Assembly (NCBI RefSeq): GCF_023283765.1
Contig: NZ_JAKILG010000024.1
Span: 1 to 64,000 of the forward strand
Origin: Shewanella profunda
GTDB lineage: Bacteria > Pseudomonadota > Gammaproteobacteria > Enterobacterales > Shewanellaceae
Reading direction: 5' to 3'
DNA length: 64,000 bases
Within the stretch, counting starts at the first letter, position 1, and the number at the start of each line of letters is the position of its first letter. The notes under the pieces are model-generated. The model did no database searches, was not told the origin of the DNA, and saw only the letters and a list, made by a program, of their open reading frames with translations. The position numbers and the translations under genes are program-made. This document shows, piece by piece, positions 9,480 to 19,475 of the stretch.

Positions 9480-9949
9480 AGTTACTCCGAATAAAAAACA
9501 CGAAAAATCTGCTTTACATATCACCCGTTAGCACAATACCTACCACTTGGGTCAATGGTCAACAGAAGAACTTATAACTTATACGACTGGCTTATTTGAT
9601 GCGCAATCAATCACGGTAATTGATGAAGAATATTCAATAGAAATGCGAACTCTCGCAACATTTCTTGATAATTAGCGTAAGTGAATATGAAGTGCATTAT
9701 TTTAAGCTTGGTGTTTATGTCTCCTAGCTGTTAATAAAAAGGATTGATATTTTGCGAGTCTAGCCATGGATAACAGATTTATTAAAGGGTTAGCTTAACT
9801 AAGCATGTTGGAGTGAGATCTAAGTTTATCGATAAAATACCGAAATTTATTAAAAATATATATTCACATATATTGCATAAATAGATCTTTGTGGTAGTCT
9901 AGCCAACAGTTGAGATGAGTCACCATCAGTGGCCTACAGAGTAAATATC
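9480..9949. promoter_or_regulatory. divergent ppc / argC control region with ARG-box-like sequences
   Basis: This AT-rich, gene-free stretch lies between the ppc start and the short arg leader frame. At 9853-9866 a good right half of an ArgR operator (ATATATTCA) follows a poorer left half (AAAAT). One helical repeat plus a further turn downstream, at 9874-9878, is a good left half (TGCAT). A separate palindrome-like TGAAGAATATTCA lies at 9634-9646, one base shorter than a standard box. TTGCAT at 9873-9878 and TAGTCT at 9895-9900, spaced by 16 bases, could be a weak promoter for argC overlapping the box. ArgR control of argCBFGH is known in gammaproteobacteria; these particular sites are tentative. 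Confidence 0.4.
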
Positions 9950-10015
9950 ATGATGCAAAGTATTAACCCGACAGTGAATAAAATAACAACCTATTACGAT
10001 TTTCTGCGACGATAG
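9950..10015 (+). CDS. putative arg leader peptide, 21 residues, ending Tyr-Tyr-Asp-Phe-Leu-Arg-Arg
   Basis: A short frame begins with two consecutive ATG codons after an AGAG about 8 bases upstream. It encodes MMQSINPTVN then KITTYYDFLRR and stops at TAG. It lies 86 bases before argC on the same strand. The last two sense codons are CGA-CGA, both arginine, at the gene for the first dedicated step in this operon. Leader peptides of amino-acid operons often end with codons of the regulated amino acid or act as arrest peptides. The similarity of the F-L-R-(R)-stop ending to the speF leader in this window is suggestive. No clear rho-independent terminator follows; a GATAGC/GCTATT stem and an ACGC-TGAT-GCGT stem lie between leader and argC. 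Translation is not proven. Confidence 0.45.
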   Translation: MMQSINPTVNKITTYYDFLRR

Positions 10016-10101
10016 CCTTGTCATTATAGTTATACGCTGATGCGTGTACGCTATTCATCTATTCTTTAAGTTTCTTTAATTCGGTTTATAAGACAAAACA
10101 C

Positions 10102-11082
10102 ATGAAAAATATCGCCATTATCGGTGCCAGTGGTTACACAGGCGCACAGCTCACCGCTTTAATCCATGCAGAATCAGATCTGACGATTCAGGGTTTGTAT
10201 GTTTCTGAAAATAGTTTAGATAAAGGTAAACCTTTAGCGGATTTGTATCCTAGCTATAGCCATATCGCATTAACGCTGTCGCCATTGTCCGATGAAGCTA
10301 AGGCTAAAATTGTTGCTGAAGCAGATGCCGTGGTCTTAGCGACTGAGCATTCAGTAAGCTTGCATTTAGCGGCTTGGTTTTATGCACAAGGTTTGGCGGT
10401 ATTCGATTTAAGCGGGGCTTACCGTTTCAGCGATGTAGCCCAATATCCGAAGTGGTATGGCTTTGAGCATGAATATCCAGAGATTTTAGCCAAAGCCGTA
10501 TACGGCCTGGCTGAATGGAACGCCAAAGAAATCGCTGCGACTAAGATGATTGCCGTACCTGGTTGTTATCCAACGGCATCACTTACCGCACTAAAACCAC
10601 TGGCGAGTTTACTGACATCGGCTTATCCGGTGATCAATGCGGTGAGCGGCGTGACAGGTGCGGGTCGCAAAGCGCAGTTACACACCAGTTTTTGTGAAGT
10701 GAGCCTAACGCCTTACGGCGTATTAGGTCACAGACATCAACCCGAGATCGCCACTCAACTCGGACAAGAAGTGATTTTCACTCCGCACCTTGGCAACTTT
10801 AAGCGCGGCATTTTAGCGACAATTACTGTGCAGCTAAAACCGGGCACAACCACTGCCGATGTGGCAGCGGCCTATAGCGTGTATGACAAGGCACCATTGG
10901 TAACCGTGAAGCACAACCAGTTCCCGAAAGTGGATGATGTGGTGCTTACACCAAACTGCCACTTAGGTTGGAAGTTTGATGAAAATAGCGGTTACTTAGT
11001 CGTAGCCAGTGCCATCGATAATTTGATGAAAGGTGCTGCCAGCCAAGCGCTGCAGTGCATAAAGATTCATTTTAACCTTTAA
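10102..11082 (+). CDS. argC: N-acetyl-gamma-glutamyl-phosphate reductase
   Basis: ArgC reduces N-acetylglutamyl phosphate to the semialdehyde with NADPH, the third step of arginine synthesis. The 326-residue protein opens with the nucleotide-binding motif [10 protein letters not shown]. It carries the active-site cysteine in [10 protein letters not shown] at about residue 155 and the substrate-binding HRHQPEI block. It is the first enzyme gene of argC-B-F-G-H. The ribosome site is weak (AAGAC at about 9 bases), which would suit control by the leader frame upstream; that is inference. Confidence 0.97.
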   Translation: MKNIAIIGASGYTGAQLTALIHAESDLTIQGLYVSENSLDKGKPLADLYPSYSHIALTLSPLSDEAKAKIVAEADAVVLATEHSVSLHLAAWFYAQGLAVFDLSGAYRFSDVAQYPKWYGFEHEYPEILAKAVYGLAEWNAKEIAATKMIAVPGCYPTASLTALKPLASLLTSAYPVINAVSGVTGAGRKAQLHTSFCEVSLTPYGVLGHRHQPEIATQLGQEVIFTPHLGNFKRGILATITVQLKPGTTTADVAAAYSVYDKAPLVTVKHNQFPKVDDVVLTPNCHLGWKFDENSGYLVVASAIDNLMKGAASQALQCIKIHFNL

Positions 11083-11114
11083 TTGTTCATCCTTAATTTA
11101 AGAGAGTCGTCAAG

Positions 11115-11897
11115 ATGTCTACAAACAACTCAATATTAGTTCTTAAAGTTGGTGGCGCGCTGCTGCAGTGTGAAATGGGGATGGCGCGGTTAATGGATAC
11201 GGCTGCGGTTATGTTAGCCAATGGTCAGCAAGTGTTGATGGTGCATGGCGGCGGCTGTTTGGTGGATGAACAGCTAGCGGCCAACGGCATGGAAACCGTC
11301 AAGTTAGAAGGTTTGCGGGTGACTCCGCCTGAGCAAATGCCGATCATTGCCGGTGCCCTTGCGGGTACTTCAAACAAGATCCTCCAAGGCGCAGCCACTA
11401 AGGCGGGCATTGTGAGCGTGGGCATGAGCCTCGCCGATGGCAATACTGTCTCGGCTAAGATTAAAGATGAGCGTTTAGGCCTTGTGGGCGAAGTCACGCC
11501 AAAGGATGGCACTTATCTTAAGTTTATCCTCGCCCAAGGTTGGATGCCGATTTGTAGCTCGATCGCCATGATGGACGATGGCCAAATGCTTAACGTCAAT
11601 GCTGATCAAGCGGCGACGGCATTAGCTAAATTAGTGGGCGGCAAGTTAGTGCTACTGTCGGATGTGTCTGGCGTGCTCGATGGTAAAGGTCAGCTCATTC
11701 ACAGTTTAAATGGCAAGCAGATTGCTGACCTTGTTAAACAGGGTGTGATCGAAAAGGGAATGAAGGTCAAAGTGGAAGCTGCGCTCGAAGTGGCGCAGTG
11801 GATGGGGCAGGCGGTACAAGTTGCCTCGTGGCGTGATGCAAGCCAATTAATCGCATTAGCAAAAGGTGAAGCCGTAGGAACACAAATACAACCATAA
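11115..11897 (+). CDS. argB: acetylglutamate kinase
   Basis: ArgB phosphorylates N-acetylglutamate, the second step of arginine synthesis. The 260-residue protein shows the amino-acid-kinase fold motifs LKVGGALL (phosphate loop), MVHGGGCLVDEQL (substrate loop), NVNADQAATALA and LLSDVSGVLDG. Its length and the absence of an N-terminal extension match the short, E. coli-type enzyme that is usually not inhibited by arginine; this last point is family knowledge. It follows argC by 32 bases and has a clear ribosome site (AAGAGAG). Confidence 0.96.
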   Translation: MSTNNSILVLKVGGALLQCEMGMARLMDTAAVMLANGQQVLMVHGGGCLVDEQLAANGMETVKLEGLRVTPPEQMPIIAGALAGTSNKILQGAATKAGIVSVGMSLADGNTVSAKIKDERLGLVGEVTPKDGTYLKFILAQGWMPICSSIAMMDDGQMLNVNADQAATALAKLVGGKLVLLSDVSGVLDGKGQLIHSLNGKQIADLVKQGVIEKGMKVKVEAALEVAQWMGQAVQVASWRDASQLIALAKGEAVGTQIQP

Positions 11898-11909
11898 GTG
11901 GAGTAGGTT

Positions 11910-12815
11910 ATGAAGCATTTACTATCGATAAAAGACTTAACACAGCAGCAGTTACAGGATCTGATTGCCTTGGCAAAAACGATCAAAGCCAATCCGGCTG
12001 AGTATCGCCATGCGCTGGATGGCAAGAGTGTGGTGATGTTATTTGAAAAGCCCTCGCTCAGAACTCGCGTTAGCTTTGATATCGGTATTAATAAGCTCGG
12101 TGGCCACTGTTTATACCTAGACCAGCAAAATGGTGAACTGGGTAAACGGGAATCGGTTGCTGACTTTGCTTCTAACCTGTCCTGTTGGGCCGATGCGATT
12201 GTGGCAAGAACCTATGCACATACCACCATTGAGCAATTAGCCGAGTTTGGCACAGTGCCCGTGATCAATGCGCTGTCGGATCTTTATCATCCTTGCCAAG
12301 CCTTAGCCGACTTTTTAACACTGGCCGAGCAGTTTGAGGATGTCAGCAAAGCTAAATTAGCTTATGTTGGTGATGGTAATAATGTCACTAACTCGCTGAT
12401 GTACTGCGCGGCTATTCTCGGTGCTACCATGACAGTGATCTGCCCAGCGGGTCACTTTCCTGATGGCTACGTAGTGGCAGAAGTGCAAGAGCTCGCCAAA
12501 CGATATGGCGGCAAGATAGTGCTGACTTCAGATATCGATGCGATTGAAGGTCACGATGCGATTTATACTGATACCTGGATTTCAATGGGCGATCCAACGC
12601 CTTTGTCAGATATCAAAGGTAAGTTTGCACCTTATCAAGTGAACAAAGCCTTGATGGCGAAAGCGGGCGCTAACTTCTTTATGCATTGTTTGCCCGCCCA
12701 CCGTGGTGTAGAAGTAACAGATGAAGTGATGGACGGTGCAGGCTCCTTAATTCTGCAACAAGCCGAAAATCGGATGCATGCCCAAAATGCGGTACTGGTA
12801 AGCTTATTTAGTTAA
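11910..12815 (+). CDS. argF: ornithine carbamoyltransferase
   Basis: ArgF condenses ornithine with carbamoyl phosphate to give citrulline. The 301-residue protein has the carbamoyl-phosphate motif as KPSLRTRVSFD (S-L-R-T-R in place of the usual S-T-R-T-R), the HPCQALADF block and the ornithine-side catalytic motif HCLPAHRG. The gene starts 12 bases after argB, with GGAGTAGGTT before the ATG, so coupling with argB is likely. This enzyme competes for ornithine with the SpeF decarboxylase encoded at 49-51 kb. Confidence 0.97.
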   Translation: MKHLLSIKDLTQQQLQDLIALAKTIKANPAEYRHALDGKSVVMLFEKPSLRTRVSFDIGINKLGGHCLYLDQQNGELGKRESVADFASNLSCWADAIVARTYAHTTIEQLAEFGTVPVINALSDLYHPCQALADFLTLAEQFEDVSKAKLAYVGDGNNVTNSLMYCAAILGATMTVICPAGHFPDGYVVAEVQELAKRYGGKIVLTSDIDAIEGHDAIYTDTWISMGDPTPLSDIKGKFAPYQVNKALMAKAGANFFMHCLPAHRGVEVTDEVMDGAGSLILQQAENRMHAQNAVLVSLFS

Positions 12816-12874
12816 ATTAACCCTGTTTAGCAGCCTGTTTTCTCCTTGAGAGAAACGAGTCATAGGAATTTAAG

Positions 12875-14113
12875 ATGTCTATCGAGATAAAAAATACTGG
12901 CGTGAAAAAAGTGGTTTTAGCCTATTCAGGTGGTCTAGATACCTCGGCCATTATTCCTTGGTTAAAAGAAAACTACGATAACTGCGAAATCATTGCATTT
13001 TGCGCCGACGTCGGCCAAGGCGAAGAAGAGCTAGTTGGCTTGACCGAAAAAGCCTTAGCGTCTGGTGCTTCTGAATGTCATATCGTCGATCTAAAAGAAG
13101 AATTTGTTAAAGACTATATCTACCCAACGATTGCGAGCGGTGCGATTTACGAAGGCACTTATTTACTCGGTACTTCAATGGCGCGTCCTATTATTGCCAA
13201 AGCGCAGGTTGAAGTGGCCCGTAAAGTGGGCGCCGATGCTCTGTGCCACGGTTGTACCGGTAAAGGTAATGACCAAGTGCGTTTCGAAGGTTGCTTCGCG
13301 GCATTAGCACCTGATTTAAAAGTGATTGCGCCATGGCGTGAATGGACCATGCAGAGCCGTGAAGATCTGTTGGACTATTTAGCCGAGCGCAATATCAAGA
13401 CATCAGCGTCAGCGACTAAAATCTATAGCCGTGATGCCAACGCCTTCCATATTTCCCACGAAGGTGGTGAGTTAGAAGATCCGTGGAACGAGCCAAGCAA
13501 AGGTGTATGGACACTGACTGCCGATCCTGAAGATGCACCGAACAAGCCTGAATATGTGTCGCTAGAAGTAGAGCATGGCCGTGTGACTAAAGTGAATGGT
13601 GAGGCATTAACACCCTACGGTGTACTGATGACATTAAACGCCATTGCAGCGCCACACGGTGTGGGTCGTATCGACATTACCGAAAACCGTTTAGTGGGTA
13701 TGAAGTCCCGTGGCTGTTACGAAACGCCGAGCGGCACTGTGATGTTCGCTGCACTGCGAGCCATTGAAGAGCTAGTGCTAGACAAAACCAGCCGTAACTG
13801 GCGTGAGCAAGTGGCCGCACAAATGGCGCATTTAGTGTATGACGGCCGTTGGTTTACGCCACTGTGCAAGTCACTGTTGGCGGCATCTGAGTCATTGGCT
13901 GAGTCAGTGAACGGTGAAGTCGTCGTTAAACTCTACAAGGGTCAAGCGAGCGCAGTGAAGAAACGTTCACCCAACAGCTTGTACTCTGAAGCGTTTGCCA
14001 CCTTCGGTGAAGATCAAGTGTACGATCAAAAACATGCTGAAGGCTTTATCCGCCTGTATTCATTAGCAAGCCGCATCCGCGCACTCAATGCTAATGATGT
14101 AAAGTCTAAGTAA
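12875..14113 (+). CDS. argG: argininosuccinate synthase
   Basis: ArgG joins citrulline and aspartate at the cost of ATP. The 412-residue protein begins with a short basic stretch followed by the PP-loop motif [11 protein letters not shown]. Further family blocks are [13 protein letters not shown], the region around [13 protein letters not shown], and the C-terminal [16 protein letters not shown]. This is the type I (short) form. It lies about 60 bases after argF in the operon and is followed by a hairpin with a T run. Confidence 0.97.
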   Translation: MSIEIKNTGVKKVVLAYSGGLDTSAIIPWLKENYDNCEIIAFCADVGQGEEELVGLTEKALASGASECHIVDLKEEFVKDYIYPTIASGAIYEGTYLLGTSMARPIIAKAQVEVARKVGADALCHGCTGKGNDQVRFEGCFAALAPDLKVIAPWREWTMQSREDLLDYLAERNIKTSASATKIYSRDANAFHISHEGGELEDPWNEPSKGVWTLTADPEDAPNKPEYVSLEVEHGRVTKVNGEALTPYGVLMTLNAIAAPHGVGRIDITENRLVGMKSRGCYETPSGTVMFAALRAIEELVLDKTSRNWREQVAAQMAHLVYDGRWFTPLCKSLLAASESLAESVNGEVVVKLYKGQASAVKKRSPNSLYSEAFATFGEDQVYDQKHAEGFIRLYSLASRIRALNANDVKSK

Positions 14114-14125
14114 TAGGTCGTGTAA

Positions 14126-14148
14126 AAGGGCGCCTAGCGCCCTTTTTT
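14126..14148 (+). terminator. intra-operon terminator between argG and argH
   Basis: AAAAGGGCG-CCTAG-CGCCCTTTTTT is a GC-rich hairpin followed by six T. It stands 12 bases after argG and before argH, so argH is transcribed by read-through or from its own promoter. Confidence 0.8.
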
Positions 14149-14223
14149 GTTTCTAGGTTTTGATCCAGTTTTTTGATTCAGATGAGTCGATTTCAAATAA
14201 GCAGTAAGCAAGGGGGAGTTAGC

Positions 14224-15591
14224 ATGGCTTTATGGGGTGGAAGATTTCAGGGCGAAACGAGCGCGCTATTTAAATTATTCAACGATTCGCTACCCGTGGA
14301 TTATCGCCTGTTCGAACAGGATGTGGTCGGCTCTATTGCTTGGGCGGATGCGATTGCCAGCGTTGGTATTATCACGGCAACTGAATGCAGTGACTTAAAA
14401 CAAGCGCTTAATGAGCTGCTAGTGGAAGTACAGGGCGATCCGGCGATTATTCTCGCCTCGGGCGCCGAAGATATTCACAGCTTCGTGGAATCTGCGCTGA
14501 TCGCCAAAGTCGGCGATCTTGGTAAAAAACTCCATACGGGCCGTAGCCGTAACGATCAAGTTGCCACCGATTTAAAGCTTTGGTGTCAATCCGAAGGCAA
14601 AGCATTACTCGCACGCCTTCAAGGCTTACATGCTGAACTGCTGGCTTTGGCCGAGCGTGAATTTGATGCGGTAATGCCAGGTTACACTCACTTGCAGCGC
14701 GCTCAACCTATAACATTTGGCCACTGGTGTTTAGCTTATGTGGAAATGACTGAGCGTGATATCAGCCGTTTAACCGATGCGTTAACCCGCGCTAATACCT
14801 GTCCTTTAGGTTCTGGGGCCCTTGCGGGCACAGCTTATAAGATGGATAGACATGCGCTGGCCGCGGCGCTGAACTTTGCCTCGCCGACGCTTAATAGTTT
14901 AGACAGTGTGTCAGACAGAGATCATGTGGTAGAACTTTGTTCAACCGCATCGATCAGCATGATGCACTTAAGCCGTATGGCTGAAGATCTGATTTTCTTT
15001 AACTCCGGTGAAGCGAATTTTATTTCCCTGAGTGATGAAGTGACCTCGGGTTCATCCCTGATGCCACAGAAGAAAAATCCAGACGCACTAGAGCTTATCC
15101 GTGGTAAAACCGGCCGAGTTTATGGCAGTTTAGTGGGTATTCTCACCACCATGAAAGCCCTGCCTTTGGCGTACAACAAAGATATGCAGGAAGACAAAGA
15201 AGGCCTGTTTGATGTGGTTGATAGCTGGGCAATTTGCCTCGATATGGCAGCATTAGTGTTATCAGGTCTGAAAGTCAATCGTCCTAATGCGCTGCTAGCC
15301 GCGCAGCAAGGTTATGCTAATTCGACTGAGTTGGCCGACTATCTGGTGTCTAAAGGTATGCCTTTCCGTGAAGCGCACCATGTGGTCGGTGAGGTGGTGG
15401 TTGCCGCGATAGCGAAGCAAATTCCGCTGGAGGATTTCTCCTTGGCCGAATTAAAAACCTTTGCCACCGTCATTGAAGATGATGTTTATCCAAATCTCAC
15501 CATTGAAGCCTGTTTAGCGAAACGCGATGTGCTTGGTGGTACTGCATTGCCACAAATTCAGCAGGCGATTGCCGCCAAGAAAGCACGCTAA
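14224..15591 (+). CDS. argH: argininosuccinate lyase
   Basis: ArgH splits argininosuccinate into arginine and fumarate, the last step of the pathway. The protein has 455 residues from the chosen start, the usual length. The fumarase/aspartase-superfamily signature [19 protein letters not shown] is near residue 280, and the [17 protein letters not shown] and TPGYTHLQ-like ([12 protein letters not shown]) blocks are present. The frame extends upstream to 14173, but the strong ribosome site AAGGGGGAG lies just before the ATG at 14224 and MALWGGRF is the family N-terminus. It ends the arg operon. Confidence 0.97.
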   Translation: MALWGGRFQGETSALFKLFNDSLPVDYRLFEQDVVGSIAWADAIASVGIITATECSDLKQALNELLVEVQGDPAIILASGAEDIHSFVESALIAKVGDLGKKLHTGRSRNDQVATDLKLWCQSEGKALLARLQGLHAELLALAEREFDAVMPGYTHLQRAQPITFGHWCLAYVEMTERDISRLTDALTRANTCPLGSGALAGTAYKMDRHALAAALNFASPTLNSLDSVSDRDHVVELCSTASISMMHLSRMAEDLIFFNSGEANFISLSDEVTSGSSLMPQKKNPDALELIRGKTGRVYGSLVGILTTMKALPLAYNKDMQEDKEGLFDVVDSWAICLDMAALVLSGLKVNRPNALLAAQQGYANSTELADYLVSKGMPFREAHHVVGEVVVAAIAKQIPLEDFSLAELKTFATVIEDDVYPNLTIEACLAKRDVLGGTALPQIQQAIAAKKAR

Positions 15592-15611
15592 GGTGTGCTT
15601 AATACGATAAC

Positions 15612-15638
15612 AAACGCGACTCTAAGTCGCGTTTTTTA
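15612..15638 (+). terminator. arg operon terminator
   Basis: AAACGCGACT-CTA-AGTCGCGTTTTTT forms a GC-rich stem with a three-to-four-base loop and a T run about 20 bases after argH. Confidence 0.85.
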
Positions 15639-15687
15639 TTGTTTATTAATAGTTGTCTATTAATAGTTATCGCATAGAGGGTTAAGC

Positions 15688-18207
15688 CTATTGGAATAAA
15701 TCATCCGCTGGCGACTCGATAAAGAGACTATTTTCATCCTGTGTTTCACTGATGTATTCCTTAGGTTCAGTGCCCGAAATAAAGTATTCAAAGGCGCTGG
15801 TATAGTCGGTTTTGCGGGTGAGTTTACCCGTTGCTAAGTCGATCCGCACCGAGACAATACCTTCGGGTGGAATTGCTGTCACTTCCGGTGTGCCTTTTAG
15901 GACATTGTTCATAAACTCATTCCAACCAGGACCTGCGGTTTTTGCGCCGGCTTCTGTGCCTGTGATCTGGTCTTTCTCGCCATTTGAGTTCCATGCCGTT
16001 CTGCCCAGTTGACGACCATGATCGTCAAATCCGACCCAGAAAGTGCTGGTAAGCGTAGGACTAAAGCCACTGAACCAAGTATCACGTGATTCGTTGGTTG
16101 TACCTGTTTTACCTGCAATATCATGACGTTTAATTAATTGTGCCGCACGCCAAGCCGTACCTTGCCAACCAGTACCCTTACTCCAATCACCGCCACCCCA
16201 GATAACACTTTTTAGGGCTTCAGTAATTAAAAATGCCACCTGCTCTGAAATGATTTGTGGCGCATAGCGGCCTGTTTGCTCAAAGCAACTGGCGATAGGT
16301 GCGTCTGTTTCTAAGCCCGCATTGCCAAAAGCCATAGGATCACTTGATGGCTGTATCGCTAGGTTGTTTGGTTTGCAAGCTAAGGTTGGATTGGCTTCCT
16401 CAATCACAGTGCCATAGGCATCTTCTACTCGAGCAATATAGAAAGGCTCAACTAAGTAACCACCGTTGGCAAACACGTTAAACGCGGTTGCGACTTGTAG
16501 TGGGGTTACCGAAGGTGAACCTAAAGCCAAAGATTCGTTACGGGGTAGATCATTTGGATTAAAACCAAATTTTACCAGCCCAGCTATCGCGGCATCCAAG
16601 CCGATATGGCGCATGGCTCGGACCGACATAACGTTAATCGATTGCGCTAAACCCACCCGTAAACGGGTTGGGCCGCCATAAATATCAGGCGAGTTTTTAG
16701 GGCGCCACGCAGTACCTTGGCTGATATCGGGTTTATTGATCGGCGCATTGTTGATTAGGGTCGCTAAGGTAAAGCCTTTCTCCAATCCAGCGGCATAGAT
16801 GAAAGGTTTGATATTCGAACCTAATTGGCGCTTTGCTTGAGTCACACGGTTATATTGACTTTGACTAAAGCTATAGCCTCCGACTAAGGTGCGAATGGCG
16901 CCATTTTGTGGATCGATTGAAACGGTTGCACTCGCGACTTCCGGCACTTGGGACAACTGCAGATATTGGCCGTTATCTCTGATCCAAATACGTTCGCCTA
17001 CATTCAGCATATCGGATGCGGATTTTGGTACGCTGCCTTGACGTTTATCGGTAATAAACTTTCTGGCCCATTTTAACCCATCCCAGGTGATGACTTTGGT
17101 TTCACCTTTGGCGGTTAATACGTTGGCCTGCTGATCAGTGATACTTAACACAGCTGCAGGTTGTAATTCCTGTACTGCTGTAATCTTGGCGAGTTCTGTT
17201 TGAATTTGGGTATTATCGGGTTTGGTATCCGTCCATAGCACAGCCGCGGGACCTCTATAGCCATGACGCTCATCGTAGGCGTAGACGTTATTACGTAAAG
17301 CCTGTTGAGCGAGTAACTGAAGATCCGATGAAATAGTAGTGTAGACGTTATAGCCATTGGTATAGGCTTCTTCTTCGCCATATTTTTGCACCATATAATC
17401 CCGCGCCATTTCCGAAATATAAGGGGCGTAAAGATCAATTTCGGCACCATGGTATTTAGCAACTAAAGGCTCTTGTAGGGCGACTTGATATTCTGCTTGA
17501 TTGATATAACCCACTTCATTCATTCGCATTAAGACTAAATTCCTGCGCGCCAAGGCGCGCGCAGGCGAAGTGATAGGGTTAAGTGTTGAAGGTGCCTTAG
17601 GCAAACCCGCAATCATGCTCATTTCAGATAGGCTGAGATCCTGCACGTTTTTACCAAAATACACCTGCGCCGCAGCACCAACACCATAGGCTCTTTGGCC
17701 TAGGTAAATTCGGTTAACGTAGAGCTCGAGGATTTCGTCTTTTGTGAGTAACTGTTCAATGTGATAGGAAATAAATATTTCCTTCACTTTACGAATAATC
17801 GTTTTGTCACGGGTAAGGAAGAAGTTACGCGCTACCTGCATGGTGATAGTACTTGCACCTTGTTTCTTTTCGCCCGTAGTTAACATGACGACTGCCGCAC
17901 GCATAACACCAACAGGATCGATCCCGCCGTGCTCATAGAAACGTGCATCCTCTGTTGCAAGAAATGCTTGCAATAGCGGTTTAGGTACTTCTTCCAGTTT
18001 CAATGGAATACGCCGCTTTTCACCAAACTGAGAAATGAGTTTGCCGTCACTACTATAAATGCGCAAAGGTGTTTGTAATTGCACATTTTTTAGTGTTGAA
18101 ACATCCGGTAAGTCCGGCAAAACATAAAAGTATGCTGCAACAATGGCGCCTACACCCAGAAGGGCTAGACTGAATAGAGCTATAACAATACGTTTTAACC
18201 ACTTCAC
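15688..18207 (-). CDS. mrcA: penicillin-binding protein 1A
   Basis: PBP1A is an inner-membrane bifunctional enzyme that polymerises and cross-links peptidoglycan. The 839-residue protein has an N-terminal membrane anchor (residues 7-30). The GT51 glycosyltransferase domain carries the catalytic Glu in ATEDARFYEHGG (about residue 86) and the KQGASTITMQVARN block. An OB-like ODD domain follows, and then the transpeptidase domain with SxxK as GSNIKPF, SxN as QSINVMS and KTG as AGKTGTTNESRDTWF. It is divergent from pilM, a common arrangement in Gammaproteobacteria. Its activator LpoA is encoded at 34-36 kb. The gene is also called ponA. Confidence 0.97.
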   Translation of the reverse strand: MKWLKRIVIALFSLALLGVGAIVAAYFYVLPDLPDVSTLKNVQLQTPLRIYSSDGKLISQFGEKRRIPLKLEEVPKPLLQAFLATEDARFYEHGGIDPVGVMRAAVVMLTTGEKKQGASTITMQVARNFFLTRDKTIIRKVKEIFISYHIEQLLTKDEILELYVNRIYLGQRAYGVGAAAQVYFGKNVQDLSLSEMSMIAGLPKAPSTLNPITSPARALARRNLVLMRMNEVGYINQAEYQVALQEPLVAKYHGAEIDLYAPYISEMARDYMVQKYGEEEAYTNGYNVYTTISSDLQLLAQQALRNNVYAYDERHGYRGPAAVLWTDTKPDNTQIQTELAKITAVQELQPAAVLSITDQQANVLTAKGETKVITWDGLKWARKFITDKRQGSVPKSASDMLNVGERIWIRDNGQYLQLSQVPEVASATVSIDPQNGAIRTLVGGYSFSQSQYNRVTQAKRQLGSNIKPFIYAAGLEKGFTLATLINNAPINKPDISQGTAWRPKNSPDIYGGPTRLRVGLAQSINVMSVRAMRHIGLDAAIAGLVKFGFNPNDLPRNESLALGSPSVTPLQVATAFNVFANGGYLVEPFYIARVEDAYGTVIEEANPTLACKPNNLAIQPSSDPMAFGNAGLETDAPIASCFEQTGRYAPQIISEQVAFLITEALKSVIWGGGDWSKGTGWQGTAWRAAQLIKRHDIAGKTGTTNESRDTWFSGFSPTLTSTFWVGFDDHGRQLGRTAWNSNGEKDQITGTEAGAKTAGPGWNEFMNNVLKGTPEVTAIPPEGIVSVRIDLATGKLTRKTDYTSAFEYFISGTEPKEYISETQDENSLFIESPADDLFQ

Positions 18208-18395
18208 CTAAATTGTTCCTAATGTTCAGTTAAGTGCGACAGTATATAAGGCGCACACGTCTTGGTGAAGTAAAAACGTGATGTCCATAAAATAGCCTTT
18301 GTAAAATATTGAAACATTTTCTACAAATGATTATAACAAGTTGATTTTGTGCTAATCTCTTTAACTGAATGATAACTAAAAAGTGACAACGGACT

Positions 18396-19475
18396 ATGCT
18401 TTCAAATTTATGGAAGCGTCAGGCTCCGCAGATGGTGGGAATCGATATAGGTTCACATGAAGTCAAGGCCATTTTGCTGAGTAAGACTGCTGATGGATAC
18501 AAAATACTAAGTCATGCAGCGGTACCTGTAAAAAAGGGAGCCATTAACGATCATGATATTCGCGATGTCGATGCCGTTGTCGAATGTTTAAGGCAAGTTA
18601 AGCGTACCTTACCTAAATCGGTGAAATATGCGGCGGTTGCGGTATCTGGTTCGGCAGTTATGACAAAAGTGATCTACATGGACGCTTCGCTGAGTGAAGA
18701 AGAAATGGAAGCTCAGATCGAGATTGAAGCCGATAACTTAATTCCCTATTCCCTTGATGAAGTGAGCATTGATTTCGAAACTCTCAGTACCAACAGCACA
18801 GATCCTTCCAAGGTTGATGTGTTACTTAGCGCCTGCCGTACCGATAATATTGACGTGAGAGTTGATGCATTAGATACGGTTGAACTTGAGACTAAAGTTG
18901 TTGATGTTGAAGGATACGCGCTTGGGCGTGCGGCAGAATTAATTTTAGCTCAGTTACCAGAAGGAGCGCGGCAAAAAGCCGTTGCACTGGTTGATATCGG
19001 TGCCAATATGACGACCTTTTCCGTAGTGGAGTCCGGTGAGACAACCTTTATTCGTGAACAAGCATTTGGTGGTGAGTTGTTTACCCAGTCAATACTGTCT
19101 TTTTATGGTATGTCCTACGAGCAAGCTGAAAAGGCCAAGATAGAAGGCGATCTACCGCGTAATTATATGTTTGAAGTGTTGTCACCTTTTCAAACTCAAC
19201 TACTACAGCAGATTAAACGTACGCTGCAAATCTATTGCACATCCAGCGGTAAGGATAAAGTCGATTACCTCGTGTTATGTGGTGGAACTTCTAAGTTGGA
19301 AGGAATGGCTAACTTATTAACTAATGAATTAGGTGTTCATACAATTATTGCCGATCCTTTTCAAGGATGTTTACACGCTGACGAATCGGTTAAAAATATT
19401 CTGCAACCTAACATCAGTAAATATATGGTTGCTTGTGGCTTAGCGCTGAGGAGCTACGGTCAATGGCGAACATAA
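18396..19475 (+). CDS. pilM: type IV pilus inner-membrane assembly protein PilM
   Basis: PilM is the actin-like cytoplasmic protein of the type IV pilus alignment complex and binds the N-terminus of PilN. The 359-residue protein has the ATPase-fold motifs GIDIGSHEVKAILL near residue 16, VDIGANMTTFSVV in the middle and VLCGGTSKLEGM toward the C-terminus. It starts the pilMNOPQ operon and its last 13 bases overlap pilN. Confidence 0.95.
   Translation: MLSNLWKRQAPQMVGIDIGSHEVKAILLSKTADGYKILSHAAVPVKKGAINDHDIRDVDAVVECLRQVKRTLPKSVKYAAVAVSGSAVMTKVIYMDASLSEEEMEAQIEIEADNLIPYSLDEVSIDFETLSTNSTDPSKVDVLLSACRTDNIDVRVDALDTVELETKVVDVEGYALGRAAELILAQLPEGARQKAVALVDIGANMTTFSVVESGETTFIREQAFGGELFTQSILSFYGMSYEQAEKAKIEGDLPRNYMFEVLSPFQTQLLQQIKRTLQIYCTSSGKDKVDYLVLCGGTSKLEGMANLLTNELGVHTIIADPFQGCLHADESVKNILQPNISKYMVACGLALRSYGQWRT

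Noticed and set aside
6817-9531. Several plus-strand open frames of 60-120 codons opposite ppc
   Set aside because: They are shadows of the highly conserved ppc gene, with no ribosome sites or domains.
10016-10101. Rho-independent attenuator between the arg leader frame and argC
   Set aside because: Stems GATAGC/GCTATT and ACGC/GCGT exist but no T run follows either, so a classical attenuator is not supported.
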